Below, in pieces: positions 51,712 through 60,818 of a DNA stretch of 64,000 bases (its first letter is position 1; each line of letters starts with the position of its first letter). Position numbers and translations under genes: made by a program. Origin of the DNA: JACRCG01 sp964524835 (GTDB lineage: Bacteria > Desulfobacterota > Desulfuromonadia > Geobacterales > Pseudopelobacteraceae); the NCBI GenBank assembly GCA_964524835.1, contig CAZGEG010000008.1, positions 62,001 to 126,000 on the forward strand. The letters run 5' to 3'. Below the pieces are notes generated by a model, which was given only the letters and a program-made list of their open reading frames with translations, searched no databases and was not told where the DNA came from.

Positions 51712-52512
51712 CTACATCATCAATTCATCTTTAATTTCGTTGATTATGCTCGAATCAATCAGGGCGGCATCGCATCCGTACGCGACAAGCAGGGCATTGG
51801 TCGCCATGGAATTGATTTTTCGCGGCACACCGCCGCTCAGTTCATGAATGCGCTGCACGGCATCCGGCGTGAATAAGCCGGGAGTACCGCCGGCGGCCTC
51901 GAGCCGAAAATCGAGGTATTCCATGATTTCATCCAGCAACAGTGGTTTCAGGTGGTAATGAAGCGAAATACGCTGCCGCAGAGGTTCAAAGCGGCTTGAA
52001 GCCATCATCGGGCGCAATTCCGGCTGCCCCATGATGATAACTCCGAGCAGGTTACGGTCATCCAGCTGAAAGTTGGTCAGAAGCCTGATCTCATCAAACA
52101 CCTCCGCATCAGTAATCATCTGGGCCTCGTCAATTACCAGCACCGGGCAGATATCCCGTTGGTTAAGGGAATATACGGCGGTATGGATCTGGTTTATCAG
52201 AGTGTCTTTGGCATCGGCCGGCTGTTCTATCTCCAGAATCCTGGCAAAGGTCCGGAGAAATTCAATCGCATTCAAACGCGGATTGATGATGTAGCAGAAC
52301 CGGAAACGGGGTCCGAGGCGATCCATAAGAGCCCGCGACAGGGTGGTTTTGCCGCAGCCGATCTCTCCGGTCAGGACGGCGAGTTCACGCTCTTCAACGA
52401 CGAACTCAAGCCGGGCTAGCGCCTCTTCATGCCCGCGGCTCAAAAACAGGAACCGGGGATCGGGGGTTTTGCTGAACGGTTTTTCCCTGAAACCGAAATA
52501 ACGTTTATACAT
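51712..52512 (-). CDS. ExeA/GspA-like AAA ATPase in a chemosensory operon
   Basis: A 266-residue AAA+ ATPase. MYKRYFGFREKPFSKTPDPRF is the classic ExeA start; Walker A GEIGCGKTT is near residues 48-56, Walker B VLVIDEAQ near 124, and GQPELRPMM matches the sensor region. ExeA relatives remodel or open cell-envelope structures in type II secretion and act in transposition (TniB). The peptidoglycan-binding extension of ExeA is missing. Its tight place between cheA and a CheW gene suggests it acts on the signalling complex or its output. Confidence 0.85.
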   Translation of the reverse strand: MYKRYFGFREKPFSKTPDPRFLFLSRGHEEALARLEFVVEERELAVLTGEIGCGKTTLSRALMDRLGPRFRFCYIINPRLNAIEFLRTFARILEIEQPADAKDTLINQIHTAVYSLNQRDICPVLVIDEAQMITDAEVFDEIRLLTNFQLDDRNLLGVIIMGQPELRPMMASSRFEPLRQRISLHYHLKPLLLDEIMEYLDFRLEAAGGTPGLFTPDAVQRIHELSGGVPRKINSMATNALLVAYGCDAALIDSSIINEIKDELMM

Positions 52513-52517
52513 GTATG

Positions 52518-54632
52518 TCAGCTCCCCGAACGCATCGTTTCATTGATTATTCCGCCGATGTCGAGGACGAGTATTGTGCGCTGGTCTCCAAGGTCTGCGG
52601 CCCCGGAAACCCCCCGGAATTTCTTGAAAGAGTCGCCTAGCGGCTTTATCACGATATCCTGCTGGCAGACCAGATCGTCAACCGCGATACCGAGACGCTT
52701 TTCAGCGACCCCGACGACGACGACATAAAATTCTTTCGGAGGTTCGTCACTGCGGAGTATGTCGAAATAATGCTCAAGTCTCAGCAGAGGCAGAGTCGAT
52801 TCCCGGAGCTGTACGACCTCTTTGCGCTCAACTGTCATGATATCCTTGTCCGTCATCAACAGCGATTCAAGCACCGATGTGATCGGCAGAGCATACGTCC
52901 TGCCGCTGCAGCGTACCATCAGGGCCTTGATGATCGCCAGTGTGATCGGCAGGGTGATAATAAAGCGGCTTCCCTCCCCCCTGCGTGTCTCGATATCGAC
53001 CATCCCGGACACCGCCGAGATGTTGTTCTTGACAACATCCATGCCGACGCCCCGTCCGGAAACCTCGCTGACGGTTTCATTGGTTGAAAAACCGGGCAGA
53101 AAGATGAAATCGATTGCGTCACGGTCGGACACCGTACTGACATCGTTTACCAGCCCTTTTTGCAACGCCTTTTTTTTGACCTTCTCGACATCGATACCGC
53201 CGCCGTCATCCTCAATTTCAATAACGACGTGATTGCCTTTTTGATACGACGAGATCCGGATGGTGCCTTTTTCATCCTTGCCCTGCGCCAGGCGTTCATC
53301 CCGGGACTCGATGCCGTGATCAATGGCGTTGCGGATAATATGCATCATCGGATCCGAGATGTCTTCGACGATAAGTTTATCCAGCTCGGTATCGGCCCCG
53401 AAAAACTTGAGGTCGACCCGCTTCCCCTGCTCACGGGATATTTTCCGTACAATGCGCGACATCTTCTCGTACAATTGCCCGATCGGGATCATGCGGATCT
53501 CCATAACCCCTTTCTGGAGATCGGAAAGTTTTCTTTCAAGCCCTTTTGCCGCTTTGCCCAGCTCGATGGAGAGGTGTGAAAACCCCTCGTTGCGCATCTT
53601 GTTGGTAACGCCCGCAATGGTCGAGTTGGCGAGTACGAGTTCGCCGACGATGTTCATCAGTTCGTCAAGCTTGCCGATATCGACCCTGACTGTCCGGCTC
53701 ATGCTTTTGGCGCTGAGAGAAGCGTCGTCTGCCGGAGGTGACGGAGGGGGTGTCGGGGATTCGGCTTGTGCCTGCGGTGACCCGGCCGGTGCAACAGCCG
53801 CCGTTTCGGCACGGGCTGCAGGTGCATCCGCGTCGGGGAAGGCGGCACCCTGCGGTTTTTCCGGTGACCCGCCGGAGCCGAGCTGCGTAACCGTGACGCT
53901 ATCCTGCTCGATGGCTGCTTTCATCTCGTCGAGTGCATTCTTTGAACCGAAAAGAATGTCGAAATCGATATTGGTTTCGAGGTTTACGCCGGCACTCGGC
54001 AAGGTGCTGATAACTTCTCCGCACCCTTTCAATATATCCGTGACAGCCGACAATTCTGTATCGAATGTTGTCAGATCAAATGATGTATGGATATTGAAGA
54101 TGGTCCGGCCTTTGGCAAGATTGTCTTTGAGACGGTGCTCTTCGTATTCCGTCAGAGCGCCACGCACATGAGCGGGCAGTCCAAGCTCCTCCAGAGGTGA
54201 CACACCGGTCTGTATTTCCGGTGGGGCAAGGCAGGCATTTATTTTCGTAATAGTCGCCGCTATTTCCCGCGCCATGCTTGTCTCTTCGCCGGAGGCAAGC
54301 GTCCGGACCAGGGAACTGAGCAGTTCATGGGAATCAAACAGGACAGCCATAAGTTTCTGGGTGAGATTCAGTTTGCCGAGCCTCAGCCAGTCGAGCAGGT
54401 TTTCCATGTTATGCGAAAGCTCGGCGACACCGCTGAAGCCGAACATTCCGGCCAATCCCTTCAAGGAGTGGGCCCCGCGAAATATTGAGTTCAGAACGTC
54501 TGGATTCAATTCACCGCTCTCAGCCATATCGGAGAGGTCAGATAATTCAGAGCCGAGCTGCTCGACGATCTCCTCCGCTTCTGCAAGAAAATCCTGAACG
54601 GCTTTCGTATGTGTGGCGTTCTGTTCACTCAT
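52518..54632 (-). CDS. cheA: Chemotaxis histidine kinase CheA
   Basis: A 704-residue kinase. The Hpt domain has phospho-acceptor His55 (RGAHSLKGLAGMFGF); a P2-like region, a proline/alanine-rich linker (about 255-310), the dimerisation helix pair, the ATP-binding domain (MMHIIRNAIDHGIESRDER, IEDDGGGID, GRGVGMDVVKNNI) and a CheW-like regulatory domain at the C-terminus follow. ATG 54632 follows GAGGTG; an earlier ATG five codons upstream is less well placed. It receives signals through the CheW proteins in this operon. Confidence 0.94.
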   Translation of the reverse strand: MSEQNATHTKAVQDFLAEAEEIVEQLGSELSDLSDMAESGELNPDVLNSIFRGAHSLKGLAGMFGFSGVAELSHNMENLLDWLRLGKLNLTQKLMAVLFDSHELLSSLVRTLASGEETSMAREIAATITKINACLAPPEIQTGVSPLEELGLPAHVRGALTEYEEHRLKDNLAKGRTIFNIHTSFDLTTFDTELSAVTDILKGCGEVISTLPSAGVNLETNIDFDILFGSKNALDEMKAAIEQDSVTVTQLGSGGSPEKPQGAAFPDADAPAARAETAAVAPAGSPQAQAESPTPPPSPPADDASLSAKSMSRTVRVDIGKLDELMNIVGELVLANSTIAGVTNKMRNEGFSHLSIELGKAAKGLERKLSDLQKGVMEIRMIPIGQLYEKMSRIVRKISREQGKRVDLKFFGADTELDKLIVEDISDPMMHIIRNAIDHGIESRDERLAQGKDEKGTIRISSYQKGNHVVIEIEDDGGGIDVEKVKKKALQKGLVNDVSTVSDRDAIDFIFLPGFSTNETVSEVSGRGVGMDVVKNNISAVSGMVDIETRRGEGSRFIITLPITLAIIKALMVRCSGRTYALPITSVLESLLMTDKDIMTVERKEVVQLRESTLPLLRLEHYFDILRSDEPPKEFYVVVVGVAEKRLGIAVDDLVCQQDIVIKPLGDSFKKFRGVSGAADLGDQRTILVLDIGGIINETMRSGS

Positions 54633-54654
54633 TACTGCACACCTCAAACACCTG

Positions 54655-55035
54655 TCAGAGCGTTTTGTCCAGATACTTGCTGATCAATTGCTGGAGAATC
54701 GCAGGAGAAAAAGGCTTGACCAGATATTCATCCGCACCAAGCTGTTTACCTTTTTCAATATCCTTTGCACTCCCTTCCGTTGAGATGATGAAAACAGGTA
54801 TGTTAGTGTAATTAGGGTTGGCCCTAAGATAACTGATCAACTCAAGTCCGTTGATATCTGGCATATTAATATCGGTCATAATCAGATCTACATGATCGCG
54901 AGGAAGCAGTCGCAGCGCTTCAAAACCGCTTGAGGCTTCGACTGTCCGGTAGTCACCGAGGGTTTCAACGATAGCAACCAGCAGGGCACGCATGGTCGAC
55001 GAGTCATCAGCAATTAATATGGTTTTGGAACTCAC
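54655..55035 (-). CDS. cheY: Response regulator CheY
   Basis: A 126-residue receiver domain with Asp55 as phosphate acceptor (DLIMTDINMPD), Asp10/11 and KPF lysine. It has the FVISTEGS stretch typical of CheY. It overlaps the upstream DUF4388 gene by four bases and precedes cheA. Confidence 0.9.
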   Translation of the reverse strand: MSSKTILIADDSSTMRALLVAIVETLGDYRTVEASSGFEALRLLPRDHVDLIMTDINMPDINGLELISYLRANPNYTNIPVFIISTEGSAKDIEKGKQLGADEYLVKPFSPAILQQLISKYLDKTL

Positions 55036-56702
55036 GCGGCGACCCTCTCATATAACTGACGTTCTAATAAGGATTTTTCTAATGCAATTCCTGCCTGAGA
55101 CAGGAAAATAGACAGCGGTTCTACATCTCCAATCGGTTTTCCGTCCGGGAGGTTGTCTCCATAGAGAAACCCGATGACTCGGGACTGGCTGACCAGTGGA
55201 CCGATAAAAACTTCGGCGGGGGTGCCGTCACCCAGTTGGTCAAAAATATGGGAATCAAGCGGCGTTGACGCCGGCGTGAACGTATGTGGTCGTCCGGTTC
55301 GCAGCGGTTCCGAAAACATTGAGCTGGATTCCTGGGGGAACTGTATCGACCGCACTTTTTCATCGCCGCTGATGGTGCCGCCTGTGATACCGAATTGTCC
55401 GAATCCGGAAATGATCTGGTCACTGACAGTAAAAATGATGGCCCGGTTTACGAATTCTGAAGCGAATCGAAGCACCAGCAGCAGGACTCCGCCTTGCAGG
55501 TCAGGATTGTTCAGCTCCTCCAGCATGCCGCGCAGCAGGGAAAATCCTCCAATCTGCTGGGAGGATTCAACGGCACGCGGCATATCTTCATCCTCCCCCA
55601 TTTCAATGCGCAGCTCATCACCCAGATTGAACCGGTTTTGCCACTCCCCGTCAGGTGCGACCTCTTCGGAACGATCAATGACGTGCATAACCTTGGCAAG
55701 AAAGCTGTCCAGTATGGCCGGAGTATTGATTTCGGCCCGGCGGGGCTTGATCACGAAAGGATACCCGCAGTCGTGAATCTTCTGCTCGGCCTCGGCATGA
55801 TGATAGTCGGTCATGACAATCAGCTGCAGGTCGTGAAAGTTTCGGCGCAGAAGTTCCATAAGCTCGAGACCGCCCAGAACTCCTGATCCGTCCATTTTAG
55901 GCATTATCAGGTCAATCAGGACTGCAGGGCGCTCACCGCTTCTATGTAGGGAATCAACCATGATCAGTGTGTCTTCGCTGCGTGTCATTGCATGGACGGT
56001 AAAGCCTTTATCCTCAAGCCTGTCGGCAATTTTCCGCAATGTCGGGCCGTCATCATCGACAATGACAACCGGTGGCTGTACCGGAGGCATGGAGGAAGCT
56101 GCCCCCCCGGCGCTGTTCAGCAGATCAAAGTCAAGCACCGACTCACCGTCTGGAAGGTCACCATCGGCACTGCCGGCTTCGGCCGCATGACGCCTTTCAT
56201 CGAGGATCCTGGTCCCTTCCATGGCTAGAAACTGCGGATTCAGTCCCTGATCCAGCATGAACTGAAGCGGATCCATCTTTGTGCCGTCAACCGTTTCAAT
56301 AGATTTCTGGACTGTAAATTTAAATGTACCCTCTGACCAGGCGAACAGGGAAAAGACAACATTTTCAATCTGTTCCCGCACAACTTCTTCAATAGTTTCT
56401 TGCGGCACGCCGAAGTTTTTGACTAGAATCACCCCGAGGCGTTCACGAAAACCGTGCTCCTGCTGGAAGGAAAGGCCCTTGCGCAGTACGGACAGATCAA
56501 TGATCCCCCGTTGAATCAACACCTCACCCAGACTTTGCTGATAAGCGCTTGAGGAAGCCCGTACAACCTGGCCTTGACGAAAAAAAACCGAGCCATCCCT
56601 TCCCTTGCTGCTTAGGGAAAGGACACCGGTTTTTCTACTGAGACTGACAATCTGTAAAATCTCGCCAAGTCCGAGCTCTTCGAGGTTACCTTCCAGGCTC
56701 AT
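55032..56702 (-). CDS. DUF4388 (PATAN)-receiver-type regulatory protein
   Basis: A 556-residue protein with three parts. Residues 1-135 are a DUF4388 domain (SLEGNLEELGLGEILQIVSL, SRKTGVLSL, GSVFFRQGQVVRA). Residues about 205-335 are a receiver domain (VVIVDDDGPTLRKI with a VLIDLIMPKMDG phospho-acceptor). The last about 170 residues may be a GAF-like sensor. PATAN-type proteins take part in signalling and motility in delta-proteobacteria. It is the first gene of the ten-gene chemosensory operon; the 142-bp gap upstream must hold the promoter, though no strong pair of boxes is seen. TGTGACGA before ATG 56702 is a weak ribosome site. Confidence 0.82.
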   Translation of the reverse strand: MSLEGNLEELGLGEILQIVSLSRKTGVLSLSSKGRDGSVFFRQGQVVRASSSAYQQSLGEVLIQRGIIDLSVLRKGLSFQQEHGFRERLGVILVKNFGVPQETIEEVVREQIENVVFSLFAWSEGTFKFTVQKSIETVDGTKMDPLQFMLDQGLNPQFLAMEGTRILDERRHAAEAGSADGDLPDGESVLDFDLLNSAGGAASSMPPVQPPVVIVDDDGPTLRKIADRLEDKGFTVHAMTRSEDTLIMVDSLHRSGERPAVLIDLIMPKMDGSGVLGGLELMELLRRNFHDLQLIVMTDYHHAEAEQKIHDCGYPFVIKPRRAEINTPAILDSFLAKVMHVIDRSEEVAPDGEWQNRFNLGDELRIEMGEDEDMPRAVESSQQIGGFSLLRGMLEELNNPDLQGGVLLLVLRFASEFVNRAIIFTVSDQIISGFGQFGITGGTISGDEKVRSIQFPQESSSMFSEPLRTGRPHTFTPASTPLDSHIFDQLGDGTPAEVFIGPLVSQSRVIGFLYGDNLPDGKPIGDVEPLSIFLSQAGIALEKSLLERQLYERVAA

Positions 56703-56844
56703 TCGTCACAATCCATCTGCGTGGTACCAATCGGAGAAGCCCCGATTGAATCACGAGCAGTTTTCGATTACGTTAGGGAGGATAAAAACTGGCAAAATAT
56801 ATCGCAACAGTGAACTCAAGTAAAGCCTTAAAGGGGGTAATTGC

Positions 56845-58200
56845 CTATGTGTTGCGCTCGGATCCACCTTTACTACGGGATGTATCCGTTTTGTCGCGTC
56901 CCCGGAACATCAGGCGCAGCGGTACACCTTCGAATCCGAACGCATCGCGGAATTTATTGATAAGATAGCGCTCATACGAGTAATGAATGTTTTCCGGCTG
57001 ATTGGTGAAAATTACAAAGGCCGGGGGCCTGGTGGCAACCTGGGTGGCAAAATAGAATTTTACCCTGCGGCCGTGAGACAGCGGAGCATGGTGGGATTCA
57101 ATGGCATCGGTAAACACATGCACAAGTTCCGACGTGGTTACGCGCCGGCAATACTGGGCCATAACCTCATCGACGGTTTCTATGATCTTGCCGGTACGCT
57201 GGCCGGTTTTGGCAGATACGAAGACAATCGGAGCGTACGCCATGTATTTGAAACCGTCCCTGATTTTTTCCGTATAGGTTTTGAAGGTCGCGTTGTCCTT
57301 ATCGAGGAGATCCCACTTGTTAATGACAAACACACACCCCTTGCCCGCTTCGTGGATGTAGCCGGAAATTCGCTCGTCCTGCTCGGTGACCCCCTCGTCC
57401 GCGTCGATCACCATCAGCACAACGTCAGCTCGTTCGATACTGCGCAGGGCATCACAGACGCTGTACTTTTCCAGTTTTTCAGTAGTTTTCCCCTTGCGGC
57501 GGATACCGGCGGTATCGATCAGGACGTAAGGTTTTTTGTTGCAGGTGAATGGGGTGTCGACCGAATCCCGCGTGGTGCCGGCAGTCGGATTGGCCACTAC
57601 CCGCTCAAAGCCGAGCAGCTTGTTGACAAGCGATGACTTGCCGACATTGGGGCGCCCGACAACGGCGATTCGGGTGACATTCTCTTCAGGGTCGGCGACG
57701 TCAGTCGGCGGAAAAACGGCCATAATGTTTTCAACCAGATCAACCACGCCGCGATTATGCTCGGCCGAAATGGTGTACAGCTCGCCGATTCCGAGGGAAT
57801 AGAATTCCGCCGATTCATTTTCAAGTTTATCTCCGTCAACCTTGTTGACGACAAAAAACACCGGCTTCTTGACGCGCCGCAGCATTTCGGCCACCTCAAT
57901 ATCCGCCGGAGTCAAGCCGCTTCGGGCATCCATCATGAAGATGATGATATCAGCCTCTTCAATTGCAAGTTTTGACTGCTCACGCATCTGCTGCAGCAGG
58001 CGGTTTTCGGTTACCGGCTCGAATCCGCCGGTGTCGATGAGGATGAACGGCTTTTCGAAACGGGTAATGTTGGCGTAGTTGCGGTCACGCGTAACTCCGG
58101 GGGTGTCGTCGACAATGGCACGACGATGACCCAGCAGACGGTTGAACAGGGTTGATTTGCCCACATTGGGGCGGCCGACAATTGCTACTAATGGTTTCAT
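56845..58200 (-). CDS. der: Ribosome-assembly GTPase Der (EngA)
   Basis: A 451-residue protein with two tandem GTPase domains, each with a GRPNVGKS P-loop (residues 8-15 and about 180-187), DTPG/DTAG switch motifs and NKVD/NKWD specificity motifs, followed by a KH-like domain. Der acts in 50S subunit maturation. It overlaps era by four bases. Confidence 0.96.
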   Translation of the reverse strand: MKPLVAIVGRPNVGKSTLFNRLLGHRRAIVDDTPGVTRDRNYANITRFEKPFILIDTGGFEPVTENRLLQQMREQSKLAIEEADIIIFMMDARSGLTPADIEVAEMLRRVKKPVFFVVNKVDGDKLENESAEFYSLGIGELYTISAEHNRGVVDLVENIMAVFPPTDVADPEENVTRIAVVGRPNVGKSSLVNKLLGFERVVANPTAGTTRDSVDTPFTCNKKPYVLIDTAGIRRKGKTTEKLEKYSVCDALRSIERADVVLMVIDADEGVTEQDERISGYIHEAGKGCVFVINKWDLLDKDNATFKTYTEKIRDGFKYMAYAPIVFVSAKTGQRTGKIIETVDEVMAQYCRRVTTSELVHVFTDAIESHHAPLSHGRRVKFYFATQVATRPPAFVIFTNQPENIHYSYERYLINKFRDAFGFEGVPLRLMFRGRDKTDTSRSKGGSERNT

Positions 58201-59087
58201 TCGTATCCCAGTTCTCTCAATTTAGACGGTCGTTCGCTCCAGTTTTCAACCACCTTGACGAACAGTTCCAGATATACCCTGGTGGCAAGCAGACGCTCGA
58301 TATCCTGTCGGGCCTGACTACCGATCTTTTTCAGCATCTCACCCTTCGAGCCGATTATGATCCCCTTCTGGGTGGCCCGCTCCAGCATGATGGCAGCCGA
58401 AATGGCGATGACGCCGTTTTCCCGCTCAATAAAACTCTCCACGACGACCGCCGTCGAATACGGTACCTCGTCGCGGGTCAGACGGAAAACTTTTTCGCGG
58501 ATCATCTCGGCAACAATAAACTTTTCCGGCATATCGGTCAAAATGTCGTCCGGGAACATGGCCGGACCTTCGGGGAGATAGCCGCTGACCACCGACACCA
58601 GATGGGCCACTCCGTCATTGCGGCCGGCGGATACCGGAACGATTTCCCTGAACGGGTGGAGCGCGGCCCAGTCGGCTATTTTTTTCAGCACCTGGTTCTT
58701 GTCGGCGAGCAGATCGATCTTGTTGATAACCAGCACAACCGGAATCTTTACTTTGCCGAGGACATCCTGGATGAAGGCGGGATCGGCGGCGGAGGTCGCT
58801 TCTACGACCAGCATCAGGAGATCGACCCCGCTGATTGCCGACCTGGCCACATCCACCATGCTACGGTTCAGCCGGGAATGGCCGCTGTGGATACCGGGGG
58901 TATCGATAAAAACGATCTGGCCGCCCGGGATATTGTGAATCCCCTGTATCCGGTTGCGGGTCGTCTGTGGTTTGTCCGAAGTAATGACAATCTTCTCGCC
59001 GATGATGCTGTTCAGAAGCGTTGATTTCCCCACGTTCGGGCGACCGATGATTGAAACAAATCCTGATGTAAAATTCTCTTTTTTCAT
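58197..59087 (-). CDS. era: GTPase Era
   Basis: A 296-residue GTPase with P-loop GRPNVGKST, DTPGIHSG, NKIDLL and a C-terminal KH domain (GMLK-type GSKGEMLKKIG). Era binds 16S rRNA in 30S maturation. ATG 59087 gives the conserved N-terminus, though its AAGGAG is 14 bases away, so translation may be inefficient or begin slightly upstream. Confidence 0.94.
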   Translation of the reverse strand: MKKENFTSGFVSIIGRPNVGKSTLLNSIIGEKIVITSDKPQTTRNRIQGIHNIPGGQIVFIDTPGIHSGHSRLNRSMVDVARSAISGVDLLMLVVEATSAADPAFIQDVLGKVKIPVVLVINKIDLLADKNQVLKKIADWAALHPFREIVPVSAGRNDGVAHLVSVVSGYLPEGPAMFPDDILTDMPEKFIVAEMIREKVFRLTRDEVPYSTAVVVESFIERENGVIAISAAIMLERATQKGIIIGSKGEMLKKIGSQARQDIERLLATRVYLELFVKVVENWSERPSKLRELGYE

Positions 59088-59113
59088 GCTGATATGTACC
59101 ACTCCTTCATGTG

Positions 59114-60796
59114 TTACTTCTTGGCAGCCCATACATCGCGCAAGGTGACTATCCGGTTGAATACGAGTTTGCCGGGGAGAGAATCTTTCGGGTCCGGCCG
59201 GAAATATCCCTGTCGTTCAAATTGGTAGCGGGTTTCAACATCCGCCCCGGCCAGGGAGGCTTCAAGCCTGCAGTCGGAAAGGGTTTCAACGGAAGCGGGA
59301 TTCAAGAACTGCTTGTAGTCGGCACCGCCCCGGTCGGGATTGGGATCGCTGAAGAGCCGGTCGAACAGCCGCACTTCAGCGGTCACGGCGTGGCGGGCGG
59401 AAACCCAGTGAATAACCCCTTTGACCTTTCGTCCGTCGGAGGTATGTATTCCCTCGCGAGACGCGGGGTCATATTCGCCGTGAAGCTCCAGAACCGTTCC
59501 CTGCCCATCCTTTACGACGCCTGTGCAGGTGACGATATAGCCGAAGCGGAGCTTGACCTCACCGCCGACAGTCAGGCGGTGGAAGCCTTTGCTCGGGGTC
59601 TCCATGAAATCGTCGGAGTCGATCCAGATCTCGCGGGAGAAGGGGATCGTACGGTTGCCCATCTCCGGTTTCTGCGGGTGGTTTGCCGCTAGCATTTCTT
59701 CGACCTGATTGGCAGGGTAATTATCTATCACCAGCTTTATGGGACGTAGTACCGCCATGGCTCGCGGCGCAGTTTCATTCAGGTCGGTGCGGACGCACTC
59801 CTCCAGGATCGATGCATCGATCCATGAATCGCTGCGACCCACGCCGATCTGTTCGCAAAAAGCCCGTACCGCTGCCGGGGTGTAGCCGCGCCGCTTGATC
59901 CCCACCAGGGTCGGCATGCGCGGATCATCCCAGCCGCTGACCGTGCCGAGCTGCACCAGTTCCTGCAGTTTCCGCTTGCTCATGACTGTGTAGGTCAGAT
60001 TCAGGCGGGCAAATTCATACTGGCGCGGCCGCGCCGGAACCGGGAGGTTATCCAGGAACCATTCGTAGAGCGGCTTGTGGGATTCAAACTCCAGAGTGCA
60101 GATCGAGTGCGTAATCCCCTCTATCGCATCGGTCTGCCCATGGGCGAAGTCGTACATCGGGTAGATCTTCCAGGCGTCGCCGACGTGCGGATGCGGCGTA
60201 TGGAGGATCCGGTACAGGACCGGGTCGCGCAGGCTGATATTGGGCGAGGCCATGTCTATTTTGGCCCGCAGCACACGAGTGCCATCCGGGAACTCGCCGG
60301 AACGCATCCGGCTGAAAAGGCTGAGGTTTTCTTCCACCGATCGGCTGCGATACGGGCTCTCTTTTCCCGGTTCGGTCAGCGTGCCGCGATAGGCGCGGAT
60401 CTCCTCGCCGCTCAGATCCTCGACGTACGCTTTTCCCCGCTCGATCAGGAAGATCGCCCACCGGTACAGTTGCTCGAAATTGTCCGAGGCGTAATAGAGA
60501 TGTTTGCCCCAGTCGAAGCCGAGCCAGAGGACACTTTCCTTGATGGAGTCGATATATTCCCGCTCTTCTTTTGCCGGGTTCGTGTCATCAAAGCGGAGGT
60601 GGCAGCGTCCGCCGAAATCGCGCGCCAGACCGAAGTTGATGCAGATCGACTTGGCATGACCGATATGGAGGTAGCCGTTCGGTTCGGGCGGAAAGCGGGT
60701 CACGACGCCGCTGTGTTTGCCGCTTTTGAGGTCCTCGTCAATAATGGTGCGGAGAAAGTTATTGGCTGCGGGGGCGGCCTGTTCAATACTGGTCAT
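59114..60796 (-). CDS. glnS: Glutaminyl-tRNA synthetase
   Basis: A 560-residue class I synthetase. RFPPEPNGYLHIGHAKS at residues 34-50 holds the HIGH-type motif, and VMSKRKL the KMSKS-type motif; the C-terminal beta-barrel anticodon domains follow. GAGGGT precedes ATG 60796. Having GlnS means at least some Gln-tRNA is charged directly. Confidence 0.95.
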   Translation of the reverse strand: MTSIEQAAPAANNFLRTIIDEDLKSGKHSGVVTRFPPEPNGYLHIGHAKSICINFGLARDFGGRCHLRFDDTNPAKEEREYIDSIKESVLWLGFDWGKHLYYASDNFEQLYRWAIFLIERGKAYVEDLSGEEIRAYRGTLTEPGKESPYRSRSVEENLSLFSRMRSGEFPDGTRVLRAKIDMASPNISLRDPVLYRILHTPHPHVGDAWKIYPMYDFAHGQTDAIEGITHSICTLEFESHKPLYEWFLDNLPVPARPRQYEFARLNLTYTVMSKRKLQELVQLGTVSGWDDPRMPTLVGIKRRGYTPAAVRAFCEQIGVGRSDSWIDASILEECVRTDLNETAPRAMAVLRPIKLVIDNYPANQVEEMLAANHPQKPEMGNRTIPFSREIWIDSDDFMETPSKGFHRLTVGGEVKLRFGYIVTCTGVVKDGQGTVLELHGEYDPASREGIHTSDGRKVKGVIHWVSARHAVTAEVRLFDRLFSDPNPDRGGADYKQFLNPASVETLSDCRLEASLAGADVETRYQFERQGYFRPDPKDSLPGKLVFNRIVTLRDVWAAKK

Positions 60797-60818
60797 GATA
60801 CCCTCGTGAATGCGTGTT

